DNA of 64,000 nucleotides from contig NW_027195228.1 in assembly GCF_038502225.1 (NCBI RefSeq), positions 21,001-85,000 on the forward strand, given 5' to 3'. Numbering within the stretch: position 1 is the first letter of the stretch; each line of letters opens with the position of its first letter. Source of the stretch: Cherax quadricarinatus (Eukaryota > Arthropoda > Malacostraca > Decapoda > Parastacidae). Below are positions 45,971 to 58,626 of the stretch, in pieces. Both the position numbers and the translations under genes were made by a program. The notes under the pieces are model-generated. The model did no database searches and was not told where the DNA came from. It was given only the letters and a program-made list of their open reading frames with translations.

Positions 45971-47370
45971 AGGGTGTTCAGCAGGGTGATCCACTCGCTC
46001 CACTTCTCTTCTGCTTGACAGTAAGCGAGCTCAACATCTGGTACCTGGATGATGGCACTCTGGCAGGTACTGAAGAGTCCTTGTTAGAGGGCCTACAACT
46101 GGTGAAGTCACAGGGATTCATCCTCAATCCTTCCAAGTGTGAAATCATCACAACAAACCAGGAAATAATCAATGCTGTGCGAACAATCCTTCTGGAAGTC
46201 TCTACTACCACTCCATCCAACAGTGCCCTCTTGGGAGCACCACTGTCACCAGGCCATCGACACAGTCCTCAAGGACAAATTGAATGACCTAAAGAGAATG
46301 AATATGACGCACTCCTATGATTAACCTTTAAGAAGGAACTAAATCTGTCACTAGAAGATCAGCAATGGGATCAGGCAATGCTTCCAGTGCGACTTGGAGG
46401 TATAGGGGTGCACAAAGCAATACAGGTAGCTTTACCTGCATTTCTGTCTTCGTGTTTGGCTTCCAGAGGATTAGTCAAGAAGATTGTCCCTGAATGCTTG
46501 AGAGATGCGGTAGGAGCTCAAGACCCCAGGCTCGCTGAAGCAGAGAGGCGTTGGGACATCCTTGCAGACTCCTCCAGTAGACCAGCTCTTCCCAGAGAGC
46601 ACAAACAGTCCCACTGGGACAAATAGATCATGAAAAAAATCGCCAACGTTTCAGGAAAGGACAAAGCTCGTCTTCTGGCAGTGAAGGCACCACACTCAGG
46701 AGATTTCCTTCTAGCTGTTCCCAGTTCCTCCCTGGGCACTCGACTCGACCCACAGGCCATTCGGATTGGTGTTGCTCTTTGCCTAGCCACCCCCATCCTC
46801 ACCGAACTGGGGTGTATTTGTGGTAGGGAGACAGCTGATCAATTTAGACTTCATGGTCACATCAGAAGGGAATTACGCCAGACATGAGGAGGTCAACGAC
46901 ATCATAAAGAGAAGCCTCGCCACAGCCCACTGCCCAGCCCAACGGGAATTCCAAGTGCAGAGGTCTAATGGAAGTCAAAAGCGCACTGATGGGGCCACTA
47001 TGAAAGGATGGAAAGCAGATTGCCTGGGACTACACTTTTGCCGCCACATTGGCAGACACCTACTTGACATACTCCTAGCTGAAGGGGATGGAGTTGCCAG
47101 CCACAGGGAGACCCAGAAGACCCACAAATATGAAGACCTTCCCTCTTGCTATAACTTCATCCCAATAGGATCGGAGACCCACGGAGCATGGGGAAAGGGT
47201 GCTTTAAAGTTCCTGGGTGAAAAACTCATCATAGAAACCAAGGACCACAGGGCGGCCAGCTTCCTCTTTCAGAGACTCAGTGTTGCGATCTAGAGGGGTA
47301 ATGCCTGCAGCATTCTGGGCACGAGGCCCACCACCGGGGAGCTGGACGAAATATTCGAGATGCAGCACTG
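45970..47370 (+). pseudogene. LINE RT fragment with possible restriction-like endonuclease tail
   Basis: It starts at GVQQGDPLAPLLFC (RT block before the catalytic box) and jumps, with a short deletion, to WYLDDGTLAG (catalytic Asp pair). Then come LLEGLQLVKSQGFILNPSKCE, LPVRLGGIGVHKA, and, after one in-frame stop at 46626 and a frameshift at about 46885, RHEEVNDIIKRSL, CPAQREFQ and THKYEDLP. The end reads FLFQRLSVAIQRGNACSILGT. The K..KY motif after a degraded (K/R)-x-D-G segment resembles the PD-(D/E)XK nuclease of R2/NeSL-side LINEs; this is inference. Several lesions make it non-functional. Confidence 0.65.
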
Positions 47371-48658
<1,288 letters not shown>

Positions 48659-48659
48659 T

Positions 48660-49137
48660 AAATCTAAGTGGGAGAAGAGTTGGCGATGGTAGATGGGATA
48701 CAAGGAAAATGGAAGTCGTAAGTAAGAAAGAGGTGAAGGTTTATAAACTAAATGAGGAGGCAGTTAGGGTAAGATATAAACATTTGTTGGAGGACAGATG
48801 GGCTAGTGTGAGTATACGCACTGTGGTACAAGATGTATGTGATAAGTATAAGAATATAGTGTTAGAGTGTATAGCAGAAGTTTGTGGTTACAAGAAAGTG
48901 GGTGCGGGAGGGAAGAAAAGCGATTGGTGCAATGATGATGTAAAGAAAACGATAGCATTTGAATGGTTTTCACAAAGTAGAAATGATGTAAGATGGGAGA
49001 AATATATGGAGAGAAAAAGAGAGGTTAAGAGAGTGGTGAAGCAATGTAAAAAGGGAGCAAATGAGAGAGTGGGTGAGGTGTTATCAACAAATTTTGTTGA
49101 AAATAGGAAAGAGTTTTGGAGTGAGATTAATAAGTTG
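48660..49137 (+). pseudogene. RTE-like LINE copy 2, part 1 (endonuclease end to RT start)
   Basis: The frame KKEVKVYKLNEEAVRVRYK, VLECIAEVCGYKKVGAGGKK and VKRVVKQCKKGANERVGEV matches the junction region of the minus-strand copy (41350-40950). It is 5'-truncated at the PLE boundary and stops at GATTAATAAGTTG, where CR1 is inserted. It resumes at about 53146. Confidence 0.8.
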
Positions 49138-49163
49138 GGGATTAGCGTGGACGGTTACAAAGC

Positions 49164-50087
49164 ATGGCTTGCTTCTGCAGTGTTTTAAAAATTGAGGTTG
49201 GAGAGTTGAAGGAGGAGGTCTTGCTTCTCCAGGAGGAGATTAGGAGGCTGAAGGTCCACCTCAATGGGTCTGGGAGAGAGTGTGAGGTGGCTGGAGTTGT
49301 GGGGAATGAGGCTTCTAGCAGTGAGGTGCAGTCTGTCTCTCGCTGTGAGGAGGCTGTAGGTGGGGAGGTACCAACGGCTACCAGCAGTGAGGTGCAGCCC
49401 AGCACCTGCTACAAGTGGCGAGTGGTTCACAGTAATGGGAGGCGCATCAGAGTAAGGAAAGTTAAGAGTGAAGATCTGAAGGTAGGAAATCGCTTCTTTG
49501 TTCTTCAGGATGAATGTACTTCAGTGGCCAGTGAAGGTAAGGGTACTACTGCCCATGCTAATGGAAGTAAGCGCATTCTTGTGGTTGGTGACTCTCAGGT
49601 AAGATATATTGACCGTGCTTTTTGTAATAGGAATAAGAAGATGAGAGACAGAGTGTGCTTCCCTGGAGCTGGTGTTGGGGACATAGTCAACAGGATGGAT
49701 AATATGTCAGGTAATGGGAACAAGCCCATTATCTGTCTCAGTGCTGGTGGAAATTATATTGGGAATGGTAGGAGAGAAGAGCTGTTAGATAAGTACAGGT
49801 CAGCTATAGATTTCATTAAGTCTAAGGGAGGGATCCCAATCATATGTAGCATCTTGCCTAGAAGGGGAGTAGGAAATGAATGGTTGTCTAGGGCAATTGG
49901 TGTAAATTGCTGGCTAGACAGATACTGCAAGGAACTTGCAATCCCATTCATTGACAACTGGAACAACTTTTATGGCAAACATGATATGTATGCAAGGGAT
50001 GGGGTACATCTCTCTGGGGCTGGAGTGGTAGCACTTGCAGACTCGATTGAGAAGGCCATTGGTGAAATGCCTATGATTTTAAACTGA
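49164..50087 (+). CDS. CR1 ORF1 with SGNH/GDSL esterase domain
   Basis: 307 codons starting at a true ATG (MACFCSV). Residues about 8-35 form a coiled coil (EVGELKEEVLLLQEEIRRLK). A Ser-rich linker is followed by the esterase fold from about residue 138: RILVVGDSQVRYID (block I, GDS with catalytic Ser), SAGGNYIGN (Gly/Asn block) and DGVHLSGAG (block V, Asp and His). Esterase-type ORF1 proteins are established for CR1 and related LINEs and are thought to act in RNP or membrane association rather than metabolism. All catalytic residues are present and the frame is intact. TGA at 50085 is followed by ORF2 in the same frame. Confidence 0.88.
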   Translation: MACFCSVLKIEVGELKEEVLLLQEEIRRLKVHLNGSGRECEVAGVVGNEASSSEVQSVSRCEEAVGGEVPTATSSEVQPSTCYKWRVVHSNGRRIRVRKVKSEDLKVGNRFFVLQDECTSVASEGKGTTAHANGSKRILVVGDSQVRYIDRAFCNRNKKMRDRVCFPGAGVGDIVNRMDNMSGNGNKPIICLSAGGNYIGNGRREELLDKYRSAIDFIKSKGGIPIICSILPRRGVGNEWLSRAIGVNCWLDRYCKELAIPFIDNWNNFYGKHDMYARDGVHLSGAGVVALADSIEKAIGEMPMILN

Positions 50088-52954
50088 TGGAAGATAGAGG
50101 TATGGGTGTGTGGGAAACAAGCAGGTTGCAACACTAGGGTTGGAAACAGTAAATGTATAAAAGGCATTCAGCATGAAGTTATAAATAAAAGCAATAGATC
50201 AGGTCAGCAAACAAAGGGGGACAGCAGAGGGCAGCAAGAGACTAGCTCCCTTAAGGTTTACTATACTAATAGCAGGAGTGTAAGAAATAAGATAGATGAG
50301 CTAAGGTTAATTGCAAGTGCAGGAAACATAGATATTATTGCTATAACAGAGACTTGGCTCAATCTGAAAGATAGAGAGATGCCCTCTGAATGCCACATAC
50401 AAGGCTATAAATTATTCCACACTGACAGGGTCAACAGGAAAGGTGGTGGAGTAGTGATGTATGTCAGAGACAATTTAAATTGTTGTGTTAGACAAGATAT
50501 TAAATTAGAAGCATCAGCCACTGAATCTGTTTGGTTACAGCTTCTCGAGGGCCGAGAAAAACTAATTTTGGCTGTGATTTACAGGGCCCCAAATCTTGAA
50601 AGGGAGTGCAGTAAACTTCTATGGGACGAAATTCGTAAGGCATCTACATACGAAAATGTTGTGCTAATGGGAGATTTCAACTATAGACAGATTGACTGGA
50701 GCAATTTGACAGGAAATTTAGAGTCAGGTGACTTTCTTGATATGATCCAGGATTGTTTTTTAAAACAGCTTGTGACAGAGCCAACTAGGGGAAATAACCT
50801 CCTTGACTTTGTTCTTGCCAGTAGGGAAACACTAATTAATAATCTTGGGGAAAGTGATCACAAATCACTCAGTTTTAATATATCATGGAATTCCCCTAAT
50901 AATGGCAATCAAGTCTCCATCCCTGACTTCCGCTTGGCTGATTTCATAGGACTGAAAGATTACTTAGGTGGGCTGAACTGGAATGACATGACTAAGGGTC
51001 AGGTAGGTGGTGATGGTTGCCGATATGACGCTTTCCAGGGCACAGTTCTAGCTGCTCAGTCAAATTATGTTCCAAATAGGGAAATCAGATTAAACAAAAA
51101 TGATCCTAAATGGATGAACAATAGATTAAAATATCTAATTGGTCAAAAGAGAGGCATATATAGGCAATTCAAAAGAGGAGAGGGGCAATTAAGAAATCGA
51201 TATATTCAGTTAAAGAGAGAAATAAAAAAAGGAATTAGAAAAGCTAAAAGAGATTATGAGGTTAAAGTTGCAAGAGATTCGAAGACTAACCCAAAAGGAT
51301 TCTTTCAGGTATACAGAAGTAAGATCAGGGACAAGATAGGCCCACTCAAAAGTTCCTCGGGTCAGCTCACTGACAGTGATAAGGAAATGTGTAGAAGTTT
51401 TAACACATACTTCCTCTCAGTTTTTACACAGGAGGATACCAGCGATATTCCAGAAATGATAAATTATGTGGAACAGGACGATAATAAACTGTGCACGATC
51501 AGGGTCACAAGTGACATGGTCCTTAGGCAAATAGATAAATTAAAAGCTAACAATCCCCAGGCCCTGATGAACTGTATGCAAGGGTTCTAAAGGAATGTAA
51601 AGAGGGGCTTAGCAAACCTTTGGCTAATCTTTTCAACATATCACTACAAACTGGCATTGTGCCCGATAAGTGGAAAATGGCAAATGTGATACCTATTTTC
51701 AAAGCAGGTGACAGGTCCTTAGCTTCGAACTATAGACCAATAAGCCTAATCTCCATAGTGGGAAAATTTATGGAATCAATAATTGCCACCTTGAAAAGCA
51801 TAAATTAATCAACGAATCTCAGCATGGTTTTACAAAGGGGCGTTCCTGCCTTACGAATTTATTAACTTTTTTCACTAAGGTATTTGAGGAGGTAGATCAT
51901 GGTAATGAATACGATATTGTGTATATGGACTTCAGTAAGGCTTTTGACAGGGTCCCACATCAGAGACTATTGAGGAAAATTAAGGCACATGGAATAGGAG
52001 AAATTTTTTCCTGGATAGAGGCATGGTTGACAAATAGGCAGCAGAGAGTTTGCATAAATGGGGAGAAATCAGAGTGGGGAAGCGTCACGAGCGGTGTTCC
52101 ACAGGGGTCAGTGTTGGGCCCCCTGCTGTTCACAATATACATAAACGACATAGATGAGGGCATAAAGAGCTACATCAGCAAGTTTGCCGATGACACCAAA
52201 ATAGACCGTCGAATTCATTCTGACTGATGCAGTGGTCGGAGAGGTGGCAGATGCAGTTTAATATAGACAAATGCAAAGTTCTAAATGTTGGACAGGACAA
52301 TAACCATGCCACATATAAACTAAATAATGTAGATCTTAATATTACGGATTGCGAAAAAGATTTAGGAGTTCTGGTTAGCAGTAATCTGAAACCAAGACAA
52401 CAGTGCATAAGTGTTCGCAATAAAGCTAATAGAATCCTTGGCTTCATATCAAGAAGCATAAATAACAGGAGTCCTTAGGTTGTTCTTTAACTCTATACAT
52501 CCTTGGTTAGGCCTCATTTAGATTATGCTGCACAGTTTTGGTCACCGTATTACAGAATGGATATAAATGCTCTGGAAAATGTACAAAGGAGGATGACAAA
52601 GTTGATCCCAAGTATCAGAAACCTTCCCTATGAGGATAAACTAAGGGCCCTGAATCTGCACTCTCTAGAAAGACGTAGAATTAGGGGGATATGATTGAGG
52701 TGTATAAATGGAAGACAGGAATAAATAAGGGGGATGTAAATAGTGTGCTGAAAATATCTAGCCTAGACAGGACTCGCAGCAATGGTTTTAAGTTAGAAAA
52801 ATTCAGATTCAGGAAGGATATAGGAAAGTACTGGTTTGGTAATAGAGTTGTGGATGAGTGGAACAAATTCCCAAGTACAGTTATAGAGGCCAGAACGTTG
52901 TGTAGCTTTAAAAATAGGTTGGATAAATACATGAGTGGGTGTGGGTGGGTGTGA
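50088..52954 (+). pseudogene. CR1 ORF2, endonuclease-RT, several lesions
   Basis: The endonuclease is intact: LKVYYTNSRSVRNK (Asn), AITETWL (Glu), VVLMGDFNYR (Asp, Asn), LLDFVLAS and GESDHKSLSF (Asp-His). The linker (RNRYIQLKREIKKGIRKA) leads to the RT, where a shift near 51550 hits the SPGPD block. A further deletion (about 17 bp near 51787) removes the segment after GKFMESIIA, then [34 protein letters not shown] and KFADDTKI (catalytic pair intact) follow. A roughly 40-bp deletion near 52224 and stops near 52475-52490 follow, then the usual C-terminus (FRKDIGKYWFGNRVVDEW, MSGCGWV). The first in-frame ATG lies after the catalytic Glu motif, so independent initiation is not evident. Confidence 0.88.
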
Positions 52955-53145
52955 GTTAGACCTGATAGTTTGTGCTACCAGGTCGGTTGCCGTGTTCCTC
53001 CCTTAAGTCAAGGTGACCTGACCTGACTAGGTTGGGTGCATTGGCTTAAGCCGGTAGGAGACTTGGACCTGCCTCGCATGGGCCAGTAGGCCTGCTGCAG
53101 TGTTCCTTCGTTCTTATGTTCTTATGTTCTTCTTATGTTCTTAAA

Positions 53146-54703
53146 CAGAGAGTTAGAGGTATCGGGAATATTTTGAGAAATTGTTAAGTGTTAATGATAG
53201 GGAAGCTGTGATTTCGTGTATAAGACAAAGAGGAATAACATCTTATATGAGTGAGGAAGAACCAGTTGTGAGTGTGGGGGAAGTGCGTGGGGCAGTAGGT
53301 AGAATGAAAGTGGGTAAAACAGCTGGGATTGATGGGATGAAGATAGAAATGTTAAAAGCAGGTGAGGATATAGTTTTGGAGTGGTTAGTGCTATCATTTA
53401 ATAAATGCATGGAATAGGGTATGGTACCTAGGGATTAGCAGAGAGCATTCATAGTTCCTTTGTATAAATGCAAAGGGCACAAAAGAGTGTAAAAAGTATT
53501 GAGGAATAGGTCTGTTGAGTATACCCGGTAAAGAGTATGGCAGAGTTTTCATTGAAAGAATTAAGAGTAAGACGGAGATCAGGAAGGCAGACGAACAAGG
53601 AGGCTTTAGGAAGGGTAAGGGGTGTGTAGACCAAGTGTTTGCAGTGAAACATATAGGTGAAGAGTATTTAGACAAGGGTAAAAGGGTTTTTGTGGCATTA
53701 ATTGATTTGGAAAAGGAATATGATAGGGTAGATGGGGGGCAATGTAGCAGATGTTGCAAATGTATGGAATATAAAGTAGGTTTTTGAAAGCAGTGAAGAG
53801 TCTTTACGAGAATAGTGAGGCTCAGGTTAGAGTATGTAGAAAGGAGGGAGATTATCTCCCAGTAAAAGGAGGACTTAGACAGGGATGTGTGATGTCACCA
53901 TGGCTGTTCAATATATTGAGAGATGGAGTTGTAGGAGAAGTAAATCCTCGGGAGTTGGTAAGAAGTGTGGGGTTAAAATGTAAAGAATCTAACACAAAAT
54001 GGGAGTTGTCACAATTGCTTTTTGCTGATAACACTGTGTTTTTGATAGATTCTGAAGATGACTTGCAGAGGTTGGTGGATGAGTTTGGTAGGGTATGTAA
54101 AAGAAGGAAATTAAAAGTGAAAATAGGAAAGAGTAAGGTGATGAGGATAAAAAAAAAATAGGATTTCAGATTGGAGGGAGAGGGTATGGAGGAGGTGAGT
54201 GTATATTTGGGAGTGGACGTGTCAGCACATGGGTCTATGAAAGATGAGGTGAATCATAGAATTGACGAGGGGACAAAGGTGAGTGGGGCACTGAGGAGTT
54301 TGTGGAGATAAAGAACTTTATCAATGAAAGCAGGAATGTATGAAAGTATAGTTATACCAACACTCCTATGTGGGTGTGAGGCATGGGTGGTGAATGTTGC
54401 AACAAGGTGAAGGCTGGTGGCAGTGGAGATATCATGTCTGAGGGCAATGTGTGGTTTGAATATGATGCAGAGAATTCCTAGTTTGGAGATTAGGAGGAGG
54501 TGTGGGATTACCAAAAATATTATCCAGAGGGCCGAAAAGGGGTTATTCAGATGGTTTGGACATGTAAAGAGAGTGGAACGAAATAGAATGACTTCAAGTG
54601 TATAAATCTGTAGTTTAGGGAAGGCGGGGTAGGGGTCAGCCTAGGAAACAGAGGGAGGGGGTAAAGGAGGTTTTGTGTGCAAGGGACTTAGACTTCCAGC
54701 AAG
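53146..54703 (+). pseudogene. RTE-like LINE copy 2, part 2 (RT and C-terminus)
   Basis: RT blocks KTAGIDGMKIEMLKAG, a damaged 'NYRGIS' region, EQGGFRKGKGCVDQVF, LIDLEKEYDRVD, GLRQGCVMSPWLFN and QLLFADNTVFL (second catalytic Asp replaced by Asn). At least three frameshifts (near 53420, 53760 and 54160) and stops are present. The C-terminus ISCLRAMCGLNMMQR and LFRWFGHVKRVE is followed by 3' UTR up to the LTR-element insertion in AGCAAGTGTGC. Confidence 0.82.
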
Positions 54704-54708
54704 TGTGC

Positions 54709-55142
54709 TGTGACATGCAAAGAGTACGTAACCTTTATTCGGCGCATGTACACACCCTCATTCACAGGCTATCTCCCCCAACCAGCGAACCAGGTGACTG
54801 AGGGTTGACGATGGGGCCCCGTCGTTCAACCAGTAACCAGGTTCCAGCCAATAAGAAGATGGTTTTGCCAATCACAGATGTTATGTGGGCACCACTCTCC
54901 TCTCTGCCCTTGTCATTCCCATTCTAGAGCTGGTTGAAGCACAGTCTGCTCTCTAGTGGCTTCTATTCTGCCTTGCTTACCGTGGAGTGCACTAATACCT
55001 ATCACTGTACATAGTGTATATAGTGTACATACTTCTGTTCTAAATTGGTGAAGGATAATATAAGTCAAAACTTTTCTGCTGTGTTTATTTTGCTCCCTTT
55101 ACACCCAGGATAACAGGCCATTTGGAATCCTGGGTTGTAATA
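54709..55142 (+). repeat. 5' LTR
   Basis: 434 bp, from TGTGACATGCAAAGAG to CTGGGTTGTAATA. About a dozen differences from the 3' LTR are visible by eye (substitutions plus a short GTGAA loss), roughly 97% identity, so the insertion is not very old. A GTATATAGTG TATA-like word lies near 55015. Confidence 0.92.
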
Positions 55143-55160
55143 TGGGTAGCCTGTCCGAAA
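55143..55160 (+). promoter_or_regulatory. Primer-binding site
   Basis: TGGGTAGCCTGTCCG follows the 5' LTR with no spacer. It begins with TGG as expected for pairing to the CCA end of a tRNA; I did not identify which tRNA. Confidence 0.6.
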
Positions 55161-55804
55161 GCTGGAGCTGGACTTAGATAAAGGGTTGAGCCTAGTGTGA
55201 AGCTGGAAGCAGGAACATTGCGTAGCTTGCTGTCTGGCATTGCATTTAGCTTTGCCAATGCTTTGCAGACTTTGCGTGTCAGTTGCTTTGCTATGGTCAG
55301 CCTTGCTATTGTGTGATCATTCAACAGCTTGCTACTAGCTTGTTTAGTGTGCTCGCTTCGCTGCGGTCAATCTTGTAGAACAGTGTGTAGCTTGCTGTCT
55401 GGCATTGCATTCAGCTTAGTCAACGCTTTACAAACTTTGCGTGTCAGTTTTGTTATGGTCAGCCTTGCTATTGTATGATCGTTTAACAGCTCGCTACTAG
55501 CCTGTTCGGTGTGAAGATTTTGCAGTCAGCTTTGCTATTGCGTATCCACCTTGTATGCGTATTCTGCAAACGTACTGTGCATAGCATATAACTTATACAT
55601 TGTGGTATGCCACCTAGACGAGTCAGACGTCTGGTGTCGGCATATACCTTGTTTAACATACTTAAATTGTCCCTACAGCGTTGTTGGCAAATTGCTCGTT
55701 CCATTGGCATTAATTACGAACGCACTCTCACAGCTGCGTAACTGCGTTCACTGATCACTGACAAACTTCGAGAATAATAGATGGCTCATTAGACTCCTCC
55801 TTCT
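55143..55804 (+). other. 5' leader of the LTR element
   Basis: The non-coding leader between the LTR and gag contains a direct duplication of about 130 bp: the words TAGCTTGCTGTCTGGCATTG and GTTATGGTCAGCCTTGCTAT recur at 55220-55340 and 55390-55500. Packaging signals are plausible here but not recognisable. Confidence 0.6.
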
Positions 55805-56858
55805 ATGGAAGCTAGGGAAAAAATTCATATGTTCTCGCAGGAGGAAGATGATATATCAACGGAGCAAAATCGTCAGTATAGTGCAGCAGGGTTGTCTCAA
55901 CGTGAATCAGCGTCGTTGGCACTTGAGCTGGCAAAAATCAATCTTGAGCAGACTAGGGAACAGAGAGCATTTGCAAAAGAAGAATTTGATAGGGAAAAAG
56001 AAAGGAGACAGTTTTCGCATTCCGTAAATGACTTTAGTTTACAGAAAGCAGTACAGCATGTTCCCCGCTTCAATGAGGCCGAATCAGAAGTTTTTTTCGA
56101 AAGCTTCGAAAATCAGGCTCGAGCCTTGAGGTGGCCGGAACAGCATTGGGCATCGTTGGTTCACACAGCATTGTTTGGTAAGGCACAGGAATTTACGTCA
56201 GTGTTAAGACACTGAATTTTTTTATTATGAAGTAGTGAAGACCACAGTTTTGGGAGCATTTACATGTATCCCAGCTTAGTACAGAAAGTTGTTTAAATTA
56301 GGCAGGCGACAGCTTGGTCAATCCCTGGTTGATTTTGTGCGACAGCAGACCAAAGCTTTTACCAGCTGGTATAAAGCAAGTGGTGTCGCTACCTTCGATG
56401 ATCTAGTGCAGCTTATTCTGACAGACAACCTGCTGGAGTCTGTGGGACCAGAAGTTCGAGTCTTTCTGCAGGATCGTGACTTAACCACTGTATTGGAGGC
56501 AGCCAGGTTGGTTGATACCTTTGAAACTAACCGCTCCTTGTCTGAGCGGTCCTGTCTCTCTTTTCAACAGCCTGGCATGAGCAGAGATCGTCAACCTTGG
56601 AGAATGAAGTGCCAGCCGGAGGGAAAACGTCTACATCAGCCAACTAAGTCACCTGGTGAGCCACGCTTCTCAACTTATGGTCCACCTGGTGAGAGACAAA
56701 CTACTCAACATGGTGCATCTCGACAACAGTATCCAAAGAGACACCAGCCAGAGCAACACCAGTTGCAACGTCAGCAGGGAGTAAAGGGCAAGCCTGTCGT
56801 CTGCTTCCTCTGTAACCAAGTAGGTCACATCCATCCCAACTGCCCCCACAAACCCTAA
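55805..56858 (+). pseudogene. gag with CCHC zinc knuckle, frameshifted
   Basis: Two frames (55805-56215 and 56289-56858) make one gag. The N-terminal part has a charged helix (ELAKINLEQTREQRAFAKEE), then PRFNEAESEVFFESFEN and TALFGKAQEF, typical of Gypsy capsid N-domains. After a break at about 56215-56290 follow GQSLVDFVRQQTKAF and DNLLESVGPEVRVFL (C-domain). A Pro/Gln-rich linker ends in CFLCNQVGHIHPNC, a C-X2-C-X4-H-X4-C knuckle. TAA at 56856-56858 separates gag from the protease frame, which continues in register. Confidence 0.82.
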
Positions 56859-57539
56859 CCCATTGGAAAAATCTCTAATATCCCTAGTAATATGTCCCCG
56901 AGAGAAGTAGAAAAAGGGATGGCCCCTTATTATTGTAAGACTCTTATTTCCCTACAGGAAAACTCCGAAACAACTGAAGTCAAAACCTTTAGAGATACTG
57001 TAGCATATTGCTCACTTATAAGAGAGGGAGTAATACCCCTTTCAAAGAATATCTCCTTAAATTCTTCCGTTTTGTTGGAAGCATTTGGAGGAGCTATATA
57101 TTCTGTCCCTTTGCAAAAAATTTATGTACAGTGTAAATATTACACTGGATACTTGACTCTGGGTGTATCCGAAGGATTCCCCATGAAAGATGCCATGTTA
57201 TTACTGGGTAATAACATTACCACTGCTAGTGTGTGTCCTGAACCCATAATGATTAATTCTTCTCCGGTGTTGGCCATAACTCGGGCAACATCCCGAGGGT
57301 TGTCTGGTGAGAATGTTGACCTATCCTTGGACGACTCTGATCTCGGAATAGCCACGTTGTTTTACGAGGCACACCGGCTGGAGCCTCGTAAATCAAGTGA
57401 ACAGACTCCGATCAAGCCTTCCTATTCCCAGGTTGCAGGATTGCCAGATATCTGTTTCCATGCCCGAGGGACTGTCCTTCCGGGAGGAACAACGAAAGAA
57501 CCCTTCTTTAAATTTCGCTTTTCAGGCAGCCATGTGTAA
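56859..57539 (+). pseudogene. Retropepsin-type protease
   Basis: The frame continues from gag after the stop and shows FRDTVAYCSLIREG, where the active-site triad normally reads D-T-G; here the Gly is Val. Further on, GVSEGFPMKDAMLLLGNNI matches the conserved (I/L)LG block. The residues after about 57470 belong to the next domain in another frame. The role would be cleavage of the Gag-Pol precursor, but the DTV change makes this copy probably inactive. Confidence 0.7.
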
Positions 57540-58626
57540 ATCCTCTTTGGATCATCAGGTCAAGTATAAACTTAAAAACGATTATGTGATCTGCACTGAG
57601 ACTGGTAAGGAGATAGAGGGCCGGCAATTGTCTGACAGGTTAGTGCTTCCAACAAAGTTTAGACCTCAAATATTGAATATAGCTCATAATACTTCATTAA
57701 GAGGTCACTTAGGAATTACTAAAACCTTATATAGAATCACAAAAGAATTTTATTGGCCAAAATTAAAGCAGGATGTGAAGAATCATATCCGGTGTTGCCG
57801 AGAATGTCAGCAAATAGGGAAACCTGGACATTCCATTAAACCTGCACCTCTCCTACCTATACCTGCTGATGGAGAACCTTTTGCAGATTTAATTATAGAT
57901 TGTGTAGGTCCACTACCTAGGTCAAAGTCGGGAAATCAGTATTTATTTACAATTATGGATAGAGTAGCTAGATATCCAGAAGCAATTCCCATGCGCAGTA
58001 TTAATACTAAAGCTATTCTCAAAGCTTTAACAAAATTCATTTCTTGTTTTGGCATTCCTAAAACTATTCAAAGTGATCAAGGTACTAACTTTATTGCCAA
58101 AGCATTTAGGAAAGCATTAACTAGGTTAGGGATAATCCACAACTTATCCACTGCCTATCATCCTAAGTCCCAAGGCGCCTTGGAAAGATTCCATCAGACG
58201 TTAAAAACCATGATAACTTTTTGCATGCACTTTCCTACAGACTGAGATGAATCACTACCTTTGTTGCTGTTCTCAGTACGAGAAACGGTGCAAGAGTCTA
58301 CCGGGTTTAGTCCGTTTGAGCTGATCTTTGGGCACAACGTACGAGGTCCTCTTCGGGTGCTCAAAGAAGGATGGATGGGACAAGACGTTAGCTCAACACT
58401 CTACAACCCGTCTTCAAGGTTGCAGGTGGCACGTCAGTTAGCCAAGGCTAACCTAAAGGCAGATCAAAATAAGATGAAACAGAGGTATGACAGAAGTGCA
58501 AAATTCCGCTCCTTCCATCCAGGAGACAAGGTGTTGGTGCAGGAACCTATACCTGGCCACACCTTGAAAGCTAGATTTACGGGACTTATGCAAATTGTAA
58601 GTAAATTATGTGGTAGCTCCTCTTGA
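57470..58626 (+). pseudogene. Gypsy-type integrase, located upstream of RT
   Basis: Zinc-binding HHCC: AHNTSLRGHLG supplies the two His and CCRECQQ the two Cys. The catalytic core D-D-E is visible as LIIDCVGPLPR, IQSDQGTNFIAK and GALERFHQ. A TGA at 58243 replaces what should be Trp in the FPTD-DESLP segment; the frame continues as LLFSVRETVQESTGFSPFELIFG and DKVLVQEPIPGH, the usual C-terminal GPY/F-like region. The frame then shifts at about 58600 into the RT frame. Placement between protease and RT is the unusual feature. Confidence 0.85.

Larger units (their letters stand above)
49138..53145 (+). mobile_element. CR1 LINE, nearly full length, nested in RTE-like copy 2
   Basis: Both ORFs are present, with a 3' UTR (52955-53110) and a tail of TTCTTATG-type octamers (53110-53145), a CR1 hallmark. 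The RTE sequence on the two sides does not meet: about 60 bp of target present at 40873-40935 of the other copy are absent, and I see no target-site duplication. It is one of four CR1 copies in the window and the most complete. Confidence 0.9.
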
